From Limnanthes douglasii subsp. nivea (lineage: Eukaryota > Streptophyta > Magnoliopsida > Brassicales > Limnanthaceae): DNA of 64,000 bases. The stretch spans positions 75,280,885-75,344,884 of the forward strand of contig JAUPFV010000005.1 of assembly GCA_036936605.1 (NCBI GenBank), given 5' to 3'. The position numbers and the translations under genes are program-made. The notes beneath the pieces were generated by a model. That model saw nothing but the letters and a program-made list of their open reading frames with translations, searched no databases and was not told the DNA's origin. Positions 43,061 through 54,400 of the stretch are shown here, in pieces (the first letter of the stretch is position 1; each line of letters starts with the position of its first letter).

Positions 43061-43480
43061 TTTATTCTGTAAAATCATTAATAAAATTAACAATTGCTTG
43101 ACCTTTGATCGTATAACATAAAACATATAAAATGTTATACTCTTCTAATTTCACTGACCATCACGTAATCCCTTGCAAAATATGTGATTTATACAACATG
43201 TTTCTTAAATAAAAAAAGGGTTCGTAAAATGATGGTATGAAATTAAAAGTATGGTCTCATTTTTCCGACAGCCACAATGAAAGCCAAAGATAACTTCTCT
43301 AAGTTCAGATATATTTTTATGCATTAATAAAGCTTTTACTTACCTATTAAATCGGTTTCGTCACTTTACCATCTTATGTAAACATTATTGCATTAGACAC
43401 AATTAAATATAGGTACAAGAACTCACCTCATATTGGAGCTGACAAAATTTGTGTTGAAGTTAAATATTTTTTCAATGCAT
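43061..43480 (-). mobile_element. Gypsy-A, continuation beyond Tat-2 (end of duplicated copy A)
   Basis: It resumes Gypsy-A RT/RNase H sequence and aligns with 56725-57150 of copy B (aacaattgcttgac, tcatcacgtaa, atggtctcattttt, agccaaagataac, tatttttatgc). Homology to copy B ends near 43480. It is too decayed to give clear motifs. Confidence 0.75.
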
Positions 43481-44875
43481 TGAACTCACGAAATGTTATG
43501 CTTCTAAAATATGATTTTTAAAATGGATTCATTTAATATTTATTCAGATGTAATCCGTGGTATCAAACACCAATTTCTATTTTAATTATAAGGAAAAAAA
43601 GTATAACTGGGTGGCCCTAGTCTATTCTTTAAATAAATAACTAGCACACACTCTCTTTCAAAAAAAAATATCAATACATCGAGTATTACACTTAGATTTG
43701 TTTCTAGAATATCAGTATTAAACTCGAAACTCCTGGCAGATGGTGAGTCCAAAAAAATGAAAGAATAAGTTACATTTTTCATATAATCCCGTTCTATAGA
43801 TTGAATTAAAATGTATTTTTTTCTATTGAAATTTTCTTATATTTATTCTTATTCTCTTTGTACTCTATATGCTAATTATTTAATCTTAATATCTATTTTT
43901 TTATTCCATTTAGAAATAGATTTTTATTGGACATTATTAATAATAATGCTATTTATTAATATTTATTTTAATATAGAATCAAGTAAATTCTAACCAGTTA
44001 AAATGTGTGACCAAGTCTCATGTTAACACTAAAAACCTCCATTAACTTTTGCAATACTCTTAAATAAAAATATTTGCGTCAGGAAAAGGGAAAGGAAGAA
44101 AGCGAATCATTGGATTAATTCTGAACCTCGAGTTATTCATTTATGTGGATTATGGATTATTATCCCAACAAATAAATAATTATTGAGTATATATATATTT
44201 CAAAAAAGCAGGGAGACAGACCTAGTCAAAAAATAAAGACGTAGTTTAATTAATTTTAGGGTTATACAAAATGATTCGCAAATAAAAGTGTTAACGCTAC
44301 CACCCGCCCATAAAGTGTTACAACTTCCATAAGGGACTGGTTTATTACGGAAGCAAACTCCGAATCTAATCGAAGCGAATCCGATAGTCCCTAATCTGGC
44401 AAAATATAAGGGATCGGTTTATTACAGAAACAAACAATAGGAACTAATATGTTACAAATGACAAACATAAAATACCTGTGATGTTTTTAACCCTAGCTTT
44501 TATGTATTCTTCCGCTTCAGGTTGTCTAACGATATTTTGGATGGTTTGGTCCATAACTATACCCTAACTAACTCCGAATCCTCCGAATCCAATTGAAGCG
44601 AACTCGATAGCTCACACAACAACAATAGCCGGAGCGGAAAAAATAAATGGATTCATGAGAAGTTCATGGGAGCAAAAAATAATAATTAATGATACAATCA
44701 TCCATCTAATTAATTAAGATTAAATTATTCTATTCTAAGATTCACTATAGATAAAGTAACAAAAACTCGTAATAATATTATTAAACATAAAAAATAATAG
44801 TAAAAAGAGTGTACGACATAGTCGATATAGCTTTAGTTTATGTAGTTAGATAACTAGTTAATATCTAATAGTTTA
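43481..44875. other. Interval between duplicated copies, mostly unassigned
   Basis: AT-rich, with no retroelement domain recognised. At 44330-44620 there are internal imperfect repeats: ggtttattacggaagcaaac (44341) against ggtttattacagaaacaaac (44416), and ccgaatctaatcgaagcgaa (44361) against ccgaatccaattgaagcgaa (44584). Confidence 0.5.
44478..44557 (-). other. Possible short first exon
   Basis: On the minus strand an ATG at 44557 opens MDQTIQNIVRQPEAEEYIKA, then RVKNITG, followed by a donor-like CACAG|GTATTTTATG. The composition looks protein-like, but the surrounding sequence is repeated locally, the stretch is short, and no continuing exon was found. I do not recognise the protein. Confidence 0.25.
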
Positions 44876-45335
44876 CGTGAACCATCTATTTGAATTTTAG
44901 ATTCGATGGGTTTCTATAATTTTTATACCAAATATTCTTAAGAGTATTATCAGAATTGGTTTATAAGCATTAGGTTACATCTTTAAATATACCTTTCGTC
45001 TAACGAACGCTATTTTGTTTTTTATGAATCACATCTTTTATAAATCATTATTTTTTGTTATTATTATCTCACTGCTAGTTTTTTTAATCCGATATCTAGA
45101 AGTTTAATAAATAAAACAATATACAATAAAAAAATTAAGATAATTGACAATTTTTTCTATTGCAACTAAACCCTATTATTGTAGAAGAAATATCATAAGG
45201 TGAAAGTCAATTATAGAACTACTTACATGATCAGTGTCCACTTATAAAAGAAAAACCTTCAATTTCATTCCATCAAAATAATAATAGACTCTCTTGATCC
45301 GTTTTACGAATCCGTTTTATATAAATTCAAGCCTT
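44876..45335 (+). repeat. Duplicated block, copy B, left part
   Basis: It matches 13683-13884 followed immediately by 20396-20669 of copy A, so the MULE candidate site is empty here (near 45082-45092). It ends in the LINE-B target duplication atataaattcaagcctt (45319-45335). Confidence 0.82.
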
Positions 45336-45724
45336 TTTTTTAACCTAAAATAGCTTGCTTTTATTTATATAAAAAAATATTACAAGCATTGTTTGAAAGA
45401 TGTATTGATACAACTATGAGTTGTATATTAACAAAGTTTAGACTTTTGACTCCTCTCCAGAGTTTGTTGCTTTGATAAGCAGCCCAAACTTTTGACTATC
45501 TATCTTCTTTCATGTTTCATTGTCTCAATGCTTCATCATGTATATTGTTTCCTTGTTGCACTTGGTATGGACTTAAGAGCTCCAATTCCTGAATCTTCAT
45601 GTTTTGTACCTGCAAAAAGAAGCAAATTAATTGGTCAGGTTGATATCTGCCTTAAAGGGATTAGTATGTTAGTCTAAAAGTCTAAAGTAGCCCAAATTCA
45701 AGCTTTCTAGCAATATAATAGCAT

Positions 45725-46420
45725 TGAGTAGGCTAGGACAGTTCATTCCATTGAATGAACAATCCTGCTTCTTTTTCAAAACAGACTTTACAATTCATTC
45801 TGCAGCAACATTTTCTTCTCTAAAAATGTGTTTTAAGATCATCTTTGAAGTTATCAACTTTCTACAACATGTTAATACTTTAGATAGTTACCATGGGTAC
45901 TTATTATATGCTAACATGTTGAATAATTGTAGGGAGTCGGTCTCAATATCGATCTCTGTCAGGTTGTTATTTAGACAGTGTCTAAGTCCATATAATAAAG
46001 CTAATGATTCAGCAACTAAAGGTGAACTCTTACCTATCAGAATCCCTTGACCTTCAATTAAATCACCACTATAGTTTCTTAAAATGAAGCCACTACTAGA
46101 CTCTCCATTATACAATGAGGAGCCATCACAGTTGAGCTTAAGTCTATTGAAAGAAGGTGGGTGCCATTTAATGTATAGACTTGATTTATTATTAGTAATA
46201 TGGTTGAAACATTCTAGTTCCTTAGCTATTTGTAAATCATATCTCAAATGTTTTCTTTTTATTAAAGATGATCTGTCTAGAGTATATAGAATGCATTTGA
46301 GTTGTTTTATTATTGATATATCAGAACTGATTCTACCTTCATGTTTCATCTTGTTCCTAGCTATCCAGGTTGACCAGACTATCAAGGATGGTACTATTGT
46401 TCTAATATGTATTCTAGACT
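45725..46420 (-). pseudogene. LINE-B RNase H domain (RVT_3 type)
   Basis: The C-terminal RNase H domain of a plant L1 polyprotein. At 46385-45888: KLNCDGSSLYNGESSSGF (first Asp), SSPLVAESLALLYGLRHCLN (Glu) and EIDIETDSLQLFNML (Asp). After a TAG at 45888 the frame continues with ILKHIFREENVAAE, the last acidic position being shifted (AD expected). Plant L1 elements with this RNase H type are known. The domain would degrade the RNA of the RNA-DNA hybrid. All catalytic acids but possibly the last are present. Confidence 0.88.
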
Positions 46421-48278
46421 ATGTAGAAGAGAACCATTTGTTAACGATATGATTTATTGTCATATGTTTCCCAACTACAATTTTAAAGACATTTGAAAAA
46501 TAGGACCAAACATTCCATACTATGGGACAAGTAACAAACAAATGGTTAAGTGATTCACAATCTGAACAGAATTGGTCTTTTAAGACTAGACTTATTCCTC
46601 TATATTGGATGTTAGTATCAACCGAAATAAGATTATTTAAAACTCTCCATAATGTTATAGAGCATTTTGTTGGTGTTATATTGTTCCAGATTTGGATTTT
46701 GAAAAAGGATTTGACATATTTGATTCTTATGCTATCAACAGTAAGTTTTAGATTGAATTTACCATATGGAGAATGTCTCCAGATGATAAAGTCTTCATTA
46801 TTTTGGTTTATTTTAATATTGACTATCTTGTTAATAACTGAATCAAAAATGACTTCATTCTTTAGTTTTGTCATGTTCCAAGAGTAATTAGACCAATATT
46901 CATTTACCTTAGTTTTGTAGTACCATGTGTTTGATATATTTGGGTTCAATTTTATAATTGCATTACTATCAAACGATTTATCTAAGAATAAATCTACATT
47001 CCCTTTCCCAATTTCCTATTATATATTTTCTTCTGCTTTAGTTCTAACTTTTATCATCCTTTTCCATATTTTAGAATATGATTGCTTAGGTATGACTTGT
47101 AGTGGATGTAGTTTAGAGCAATATTTATTTTTTAGTAAGTTAGCCCATAAAGTTTTATTAGCCCTAAAATTAAACCACAATTTATATGATAGAGCTTCTT
47201 GAACTGTAGAGAGATCTCTAAGGTTTAAGTCATTCTTACTAAAAGGTTTACATAGACTAGGCCAATCTTTCCATATGATATTTTTATTGTTTTCAGTGTG
47301 ACCCCATAAGAACTTATTAAGGATCTTATTAATTCTATTAATGATAGATTTAGGTATTGTGATACACTGCATATCGTATAATGGGTAGGCTAACAGTACT
47401 TATTTGATCAAAATCAGTCTGCCTCCAAAGGATAAAGACTTAGAGTTCTAATGATCTATATTAATTCTGATCTTGTTTATGATTTCATCATAGTATGAGT
47501 TTTTATTCTTTAAAAAAATTGGAATTCCTAAATGTTTAAAGGGTAATATACTATGATTAAATCCAAGTAAGAGTTCAAGAGTTCTAATTCTTGGTCTGGT
47601 CAAGTTTGATAGAGCAACAAAGGTAGTTTTCTGTAAATTTATTTGCTGGCCTGATAAGATTTGATAAGTTTTCATGAAATTTCTTATCTTTTTTAGATTC
47701 CTTACTGAACCATTTAAAAATAATAGTACATCATCTGCAAAGTCTAGGTAATTCATAGTTATAGATCTTCTGGTTTTAAAGATTAGGTTGGGATCTAATG
47801 CTATACTCTTATTCACTCCTCTAATTAGAAATTCTTCAGCTAATATGAAGAGGGAAGGGGATAAATGATCCCTCTGCCTAATACCATTTGAATATTTAAA
47901 GTATCCATATGCTATACCATTGATAATCAATGAGTATTGGATGTGTTCTATGTTTTTTTTAATTAAGTTGATTACCTGATTATTAAATCCAAAAGATTTC
48001 ATAACTTAGTAAATGAAGTTAAAGTTCAGTTTATCAAACGTTTTTTTCATATCCAAGTTAATTATTATATTGCTTCCCCTCTGTTTTTTATTTAAATCAT
48101 GAACTAACTCTTGTGTAATCAGGATATTCTCCTGGATAGTTCTATTAGGGACATATGCCCCTTGTTCTATTAGTCTGTTATTTATAAGTTTTGATATAAT
48201 TTTGTTAAAAACAGAGCACAGACTGATTGGTCTGAATTTAGACCAAGTTTTGGCAGGTTTTTCTTTGGTATTAAACAT
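46419..48278 (-). pseudogene. LINE-B reverse transcriptase palm/thumb and zf-RVT
   Basis: One reading frame from 48278 to 46419 interrupted by stops at 48006, 47448, about 47400, 47013-47018 and 46419. RT motifs: TWSKFRPISLCSVFNKIISK, GAYVPNRTIQENILITQELV, NIIINLDMKKTFDKLNF (catalytic Asp), GIRQRDHLSPSLFILAEEFL and MNYLDFADDVLLFLNGSV (FADD box intact). The thumb is FKHLGIPIFLKNK, then NKILNKFLWGHTENNKNIIW. At 46949-46419, ITPTKCSITLWRVLNNLISV and CESLNHLFVTCPIVWNVWSY form zf-RVT. Confidence 0.93.
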
Positions 48279-49756
48279 ATGGAAGTGGCAAACATTCCTT
48301 GTGGAAAACTAACTTTGTTAAAATAGTCAGATATAGCTTTAACCAGGTCTTCTTTAATTATGTGCCAGCATTCAATATAGAATCTATAGCTAAAACCATC
48401 AACTCCAGATACATTAGAACTATTGAGGCTTTTAATGACTCTATGTATCTCTTCTGTTGTTGGCTCAGCTAAGAGTGATAGGTTGTCTAGGTCATTGACT
48501 AATTTTGGTATGATGTCAGGTATAGGTCCATCAGTTTTAATATTAAGTTGTTCTTTGAAATAGTTTACAACTGATTCACCAATCTGTTTTTTATCATCTA
48601 AAATGACATTTTTGTCAATGATTTCATCTATCCTATTTCTAGACCTTTTCTTTTTAACGTAATTATGAAATGTTTTAGTGTTTTTATCTCCATCTTTTAA
48701 CCATTTAGAGGCACTCTTTTGTAACCATAAATTTTCTTCCCTAGCCAATAGAACCAGATGTCTAGACTTTAATTCAGATAGTTTTCTATTGTTTTCTATG
48801 GAGTAAGAAGACTCTAATATCCTTTCTAATATACTAATTTCCTCTTCAGTTTTCTCAATACAGTAAAAATTGTTACAAAAAATGTCTTTATTCCAAGTTT
48901 TTAAATGAATTTTTAATTTTCTAAGCTTAAACCAGAATAAATGAATGAAAGAATTAGTATGAGGTGATGTATCTAGTGGATTATTCCAATTACTTTCAAC
49001 TGTTGATAAGAAATTTGGGTGACTTAACCACATATTTTGAAATCTAAAGGGTGGTTTATGATCAGTTGACACTGATGATACTGAAATTATTAAGGGTGAG
49101 TGATCGGACCATGTTCTGGTCAGATGTCTCACCCTAGTTACATTAAAGTATTCTCCCCATCTATCACTATGTAGTACCCGGTCTAGTCTTTTCCATTTAT
49201 GGATATTTGTCCATGTAAAATTAGAACCTGAGAATCCTGGATCCTCAAGTTTACAGTCAAGTATCATATTATTAAAGTCATCCATAGAATTCATACACAG
49301 TGTAACACAATTTAGTTGTTCACTAGCATTGGAGATGGTGTTAAAATCTCCAACCACTAGCCAAAGATCATTAGTATTATTATTGGATAAGTCTCTTAAT
49401 TGATTCCACAGAGTCATCCTTTGAAGTCTATTACATTTTGCATATAATATGGTAACCAGAAACTCTTTTACAGAGTCAGAATGGTTTACGATATCATGAA
49501 CTAATTGATCAGATTCTAAAACAATGTTGATTTTGTAAGAGTTTCTCCAAAATATCCAGATTTTATTGTTGGTATTGCCAAAGTATTGATCAAAACCTAG
49601 TTTTTTAGAAGTTCTTTCAATTTTTTCAATAGAATTCATAGGTTCTTGAAGAACTATGAGATCTATTGAGAACTTTTTAATTATATAGTTAATTCTTCTA
49701 ATAGTGTTAAGATTGCCAACATCTCTGGCATTCCAATTCAAGAAAGAAACTGTCAT
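48182..49756 (-). pseudogene. LINE-B endonuclease and start of reverse transcriptase
   Basis: An open stretch of 524 codons from an internal Met at 49756: FLNWNARDVGNLNTIRRINY (Asn of the first AP-endonuclease motif), DLIVLQEPM (catalytic Glu), WLVVGDFNTISNASEQ, FTWTNIHKWKRLDRVLHSDR and TWSDHSPLIIS (SDH motif). A linker with FRFQNMWLSHPNF and WLKDGDKNTKTFHNYVKKKR follows, then RT start VSGVDGFSYRFYIECWHIIK and CLIPKK. A one-base deletion near 48260 shifts the frame; RT continues at 48278-46419. The endonuclease would nick target DNA for target-primed reverse transcription. The frame is open upstream to ORF1. Confidence 0.93.
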
Positions 49757-50218
49757 TTTTTTAGTGATTTTTGAGGATCTTGTAGATCCTTTAAAAGTTA
49801 GAGGTTTGTTAATTAAATTATTATTTAGGCCTTTAATTTTTATTTTAGTTGATTGTTTATGACCTATCTTATCAAGCATGTCTTTCTGTTTATTAATTGG
49901 AGAGTTTGGTAAGCTTAAATTTAGTCTATCACTAGAAATATCACACAATTCTTTATCAGAAATATTGTCCTCATTCAATATGTTGAAAGTATTACTTAGG
50001 TTTATAGATTGTATAGCCTCAGTTACATCACTATCATTTATATCAGGAGGATTTATATTTTGATTGAAAACCAAGCAATTATCTTCTGAGTTTGTTCTTT
50101 TTGATAAAGGATTTACAATGTTTTTTCCATCATCTTTAGTAAGAACTTTCTTATTATCCTCAACATGTTCATTAGCTTCTTGTTCACTTGAAACTATCAC
50201 AGATTTAATTTTGGGAAT

Positions 50219-51241
50219 TCATTGTTCCTTATGTTTTTTAACATTGTATTTCAAATTTTGTTGTTTTTTAGAGTGTAATTCTTCTATTTTACAAGAATTT
50301 TCACTGTGTCCGAGATGTCTACAGTTTTTACAGTATACAGTTTTGTCATTGTAAATGACATCTTGCCAGTATCCATCTCGATCTCCAAAGCTTATCCAAA
50401 GTCTTTGGGGAAGGAGACTTGAGGTATCAACTACTGTCCAGGCTTTACATAGGTTATAACTAGCACAATTTTTGTTGGGTATCCATATTGTCAGAGGCAA
50501 TCCAATTGCTTTTGCAATATGTTCTATGGTATCTGGGTTATACATAAGTTCTGGAATTTTAGGAAATGAAATCCAAACGATAGTCAGAGGGGATTCCCGT
50601 TTGGGGTTAAAATTAGTTGTCCACATAAGGATTCTAAAGGTAAATTGTCCTATGGTTCTTACAGTTCATTTCCAAAAAGTTTTAACATCATTAATATTAT
50701 AAAATTCCACAAAAATGTATCTATAGTCCCATTTAAACGTACTGAATTTCCCTATGCATCTAAATGTTTCTAAGAAAACCTTAAATTCTACAACAGAAGG
50801 CAATCCATACGAAAATTTTGCAATTAAAGTAAATTTAGATAGCGAGGAGAGTTTAGGCTTACCTGATTCGTCAAATTTGACGAAAGTGTAGTCATCTTCA
50901 AATCCGCTTGTGACTTTTGCATGCACAAAACCTTGATCTCTTCTTCCATTTTCTTCTGAGTCGATTGATCCAGTGTTCTTTTTCAACATATCCACATATA
51001 TTGGTCTTGATTCTTGCTTCTGCTTCTTTGAATCTTCTACAGATCTCGTCTGTGTTGTTTGTTCCTCTTTGAAGATTGGATTTTCGAAAATGTTGTCTTG
51101 AGCAACAGGATGTTGCAAGACATCGATCAAGCTATTTCGATTAGGAGTAAGATTGGGGAAATTTTTTTGATTGTGTAGAAGTTTCTTCGATTTAGGGTTT
51201 TGGTGCTCTTCGAGGGGAAGAGCAGATACAATGGACTGCAT
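50219..51241 (-). pseudogene. LINE-B ORF1-like part (DUF4283 and CCHC knuckle)
   Basis: The frame starts at 51241 (MQSIVSALPLEEHQNPKSKK) and is interrupted only by TGA at 50668-50666 and TGA at 50221-50219. The N-terminus is polar. DUF4283 runs from KFTLIAKFSYGLPSVVEFKV and KWDYRYIFVEFYNINDVKTF across the first TGA to TIVWISFPKIPELMYNPDTI and AKAIGLPLTIWIPNKNCA. A good CCHC knuckle follows, KTVYCKNCRHLGHSENSCKI. A basic KKHKEQ precedes the second TGA, after which the same frame continues into an acidic linker (50218-49757) and endonuclease. Confidence 0.9.
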
Positions 51242-51409
51242 CGATCGATAGAAAGAAAGAAGGGCTAGCTTCTGAAAAGTGAAGAGAGGCTTCTCTGGTT
51301 TGGTTTAGGCCTTGAAATCAAGAAGCCCAAAATGTCGATTCTTGGAGCTTTCCTATCCCATCTTTACTGATCCTACGTGCCGTTAAATTTCCATATAAAT
51401 TCAAGCCTT

Positions 51410-54400
51410 ATGGATATGAGCGAACTAAGAATTTAGGTACCAGCAAAGATGGGGGCAAAACTTTGGAATGTACTAAACCCTTAATGTTATCCAATTTGAA
51501 GATGTGGGAAAACTTTGGAATGTAATCAACCCTTAATGTTACCCAATTTGGAAAACATATTTTGATATTTACGAAAATTATCTTAGTAAATTTTGAAAAG
51601 GATTCAGAGATATGTAATTTTATGGTAAAATGTAACCAGTAATTATTTTCTATTATAAAAGTTTTGTACAGCTATTTCAATAACTTTCTATAAAATTATA
51701 AGATACTTGAACCACTTGACAGTCTGGTGATAAAACCATTTATCAAGACACACTTCATGTATACATATTAGGCTTATAAGGTTTAGATTCTTATTGAGCT
51801 TTTTTAGCTGTTACTCGAGTCAACTATTTTTTTTTTATTGTGTTTTAGTTTAAATAATTCTCTTTCTGGTACCTTTTCACTAATTTAATAGTTCTATCAT
51901 CCCTCTTCAAATGGAGCGGTGATATTCGAACCAAAAGTTTGTTTCAAAGAAATTTTAGACGAGTACATGACCAAGAATTTGTGAGGATGTAGCGTTTTGA
52001 TCGTGAAAAAACAATACACCTAACCTCGAGAACAGGATGAAAAATATGGGCGCGTATGAAGTACGAAATAATTTATATCTGATTCGTTCGCGCGTGAAAA
52101 ACTGGATTGGATGTCAGAGAAGCAGCCCTGAGATTTTTGAAGTGAATGAGAAAGACATATTATAGATTAGCTACTAATCTGTATTCTGAGTTTGTTTATG
52201 ATCTTTCTGCAACATGTTGCTTCTTGTAGTACTAGGAAATTAACGAGTCATCAAAGAAGACGCAGTAGCCTCCACTCGACTTCCTATTTTCAGGAGAACT
52301 AGCATAATCAGCATATAAGAACTTGGTGAGATATAAATGAGGTGCAGGCCGATATACTTCATGATAAATAAGTAGTACAACATCCTTTAAACATATTTTT
52401 AATAGCTCAGATATATCGGTTTAACTTCTTAAATACAAAGGCTATATCATGCCTTTTATTGAGTAAATATTGCAATGAGCCTAAAAAGGTCCTATATGGT
52501 GTAGAATCATACAAGAGAATGCCATTATGAAGAGAATTAAGATGTTCAACTAGTATAGGAATATTATAAGGCTTGCAATTTTCCATTCCAATATAGATAA
52601 GTACTTTTTTAATATACATATACGTGTAATGCTCCCATGTATTTAATACTAGAGTAAAGTTTAATTACGTGATAAACCTGTGAAGGTATTGCGACTTGTC
52701 ACATGTCACTATTATATAATCTACATACACTAGGATGATTAGAACAACCTGTGTAGTCGCATTAAAAACATAAATGAGTAAGATTTGAAGTGTTAGAAAC
52801 CCCAAGTAAGTAACACATAATATATGGTTTAGTACAATCCCTAAGAGCCTATTTTAGGCCACACAACTCCTTGTTAAGTTTTGATATATGATGAGGTTTT
52901 AAGAGATCTTCCAATATCTAAGGGTGATTCATATAGAGTGTCTCTTGTAGGAGGTCATCGAAAACTCATTGTTGATGTATAGCTAGCAAATGTCTCGGTT
53001 TTTAGATACAACAATGCTTAAAATGAGCCCAATAGTGAAATCTTCGAGAATATGACTGAAATTCTCATCAAAGTCTACACCTGGTGACTGATGAAAAACC
53101 TTAGCCACCAAACGAGCCTTATACATTTATATTGACCCATACATAGAAAACTTATGTTTGAACAACCATTTCAAAATAACCAACTTCATAGAGGAATTCT
53201 AACGTATGTGTGTCCAAGTTTAATTTCTCTGTAAGGTCTGGCATTCTTTTTTGATAGTATGATTCTAATTTGATCTATAAATGTTACATAAAATTTTGTT
53301 GGTTCAGTAGGTTAAACTAAAGGTAAGGTAGTCGAGTGAGTATAAATATTTTTTATATTTAAAAATACCATTTTTAGCTCTTGTTTGCAGATCATATATA
53401 TTTGATGGAATTGAAATTGGATGGCTATATGTTTTAGTATAGCTTGCGTGTGTTGTATTTGGAAAAATTTGTGTTCTATCTGCTAGCTTACTAGTAGTGG
53501 GTGCTGAGTATCTAGATGTAGATTAGTACATGATTTTTCTGATTAAGAATATCTTGTGTATGTTATAAAGATGGTGATAGATTAGGATCATTAAGAAAGT
53601 TGCCTATATGAGAAATAGATAAAGTACTTATGTTTTACTTTTAGACATGATTTTAGTAATGCTCTAGGACAAGAATCAAGTACAATCATTATTCGAGTAG
53701 ACTCACTCAAAGTAGTACTGCATTTCATTGTTTCCCTTACATTTTCTTCAAAACTCATAAATATAGAAGACCAATTTGATTGTGATATTGATACATTTGA
53801 CACACCTGTTTATCGTTTAGGTATGAAGACTAACATGGAAATTCATATTCATTGAAAAAAAAATTCTTGAAATGAATATTTTTCATGTAACATCTAAGTA
53901 TTTATAACCCTTATGTGTAGAAGAGTAGCCAATAAAAATAAACTTTAAGAAATGAAATTGGAAAATAAGTTGTTGGTAAGACGTAACAAGCACAACCAAA
54001 GATGCAAAGAAACGAATAGTCATGTTTCATATGGTGGAGTGTTTTATATGGTGTTTGATATCTTAAGATATGAGTAGGAAACCTATTCATGAGAAATGCA
54101 GCTATTATAAATGCTTCATACCAATAAGAAATAGGCAGTTGAAACTGAGCCAATAAGGACATGCCAAACCCAACTATATGCAGGTGCTTTATTTGTGTCC
54201 TACCATTTTATGCAGAGGTAACGACAAGATGTTCCGAGATTAATATCAGTTTGTTTAGTAAGTGATAAGAAGGCTTTATATTCACCTCTCCTATATGTTT
54301 AAATAACTTTGATTTTATATTTAAATTATGTTTCTACGACCTTTTTTAATGGAACAAATACTGAATACACATCTTTTATGTTTAAAATGGAAAGTCCAAG

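Larger units (their letters stand above)
45336..51392 (-). mobile_element. LINE-B: near full-length plant L1-type LINE with RNase H
   Basis: A 6.06-kb non-LTR element with a perfect 17-bp target duplication atataaattcaagcctt (45319-45335 and 51393-51409) and a short T-run (45336-45342) marking the poly(A) end on the left. In order on the minus strand: 5' UTR (51392-51242), gag-like ORF1 (DUF4283 and CCHC), apurinic endonuclease, reverse transcriptase, zf-RVT, RNase H and 3' UTR (about 45720-45336). A few stops and one clear frameshift inactivate it. Copy A shows the empty target near 20653. Confidence 0.95.

Noticed and set aside
46084..47202. Plus-strand ORFs at 46084-46452, 46522-46887 and 46927-47202
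   Set aside because: Antisense shadows of the LINE-B RT, zf-RVT and RNase H frames, which show clear domain motifs on the minus strand.
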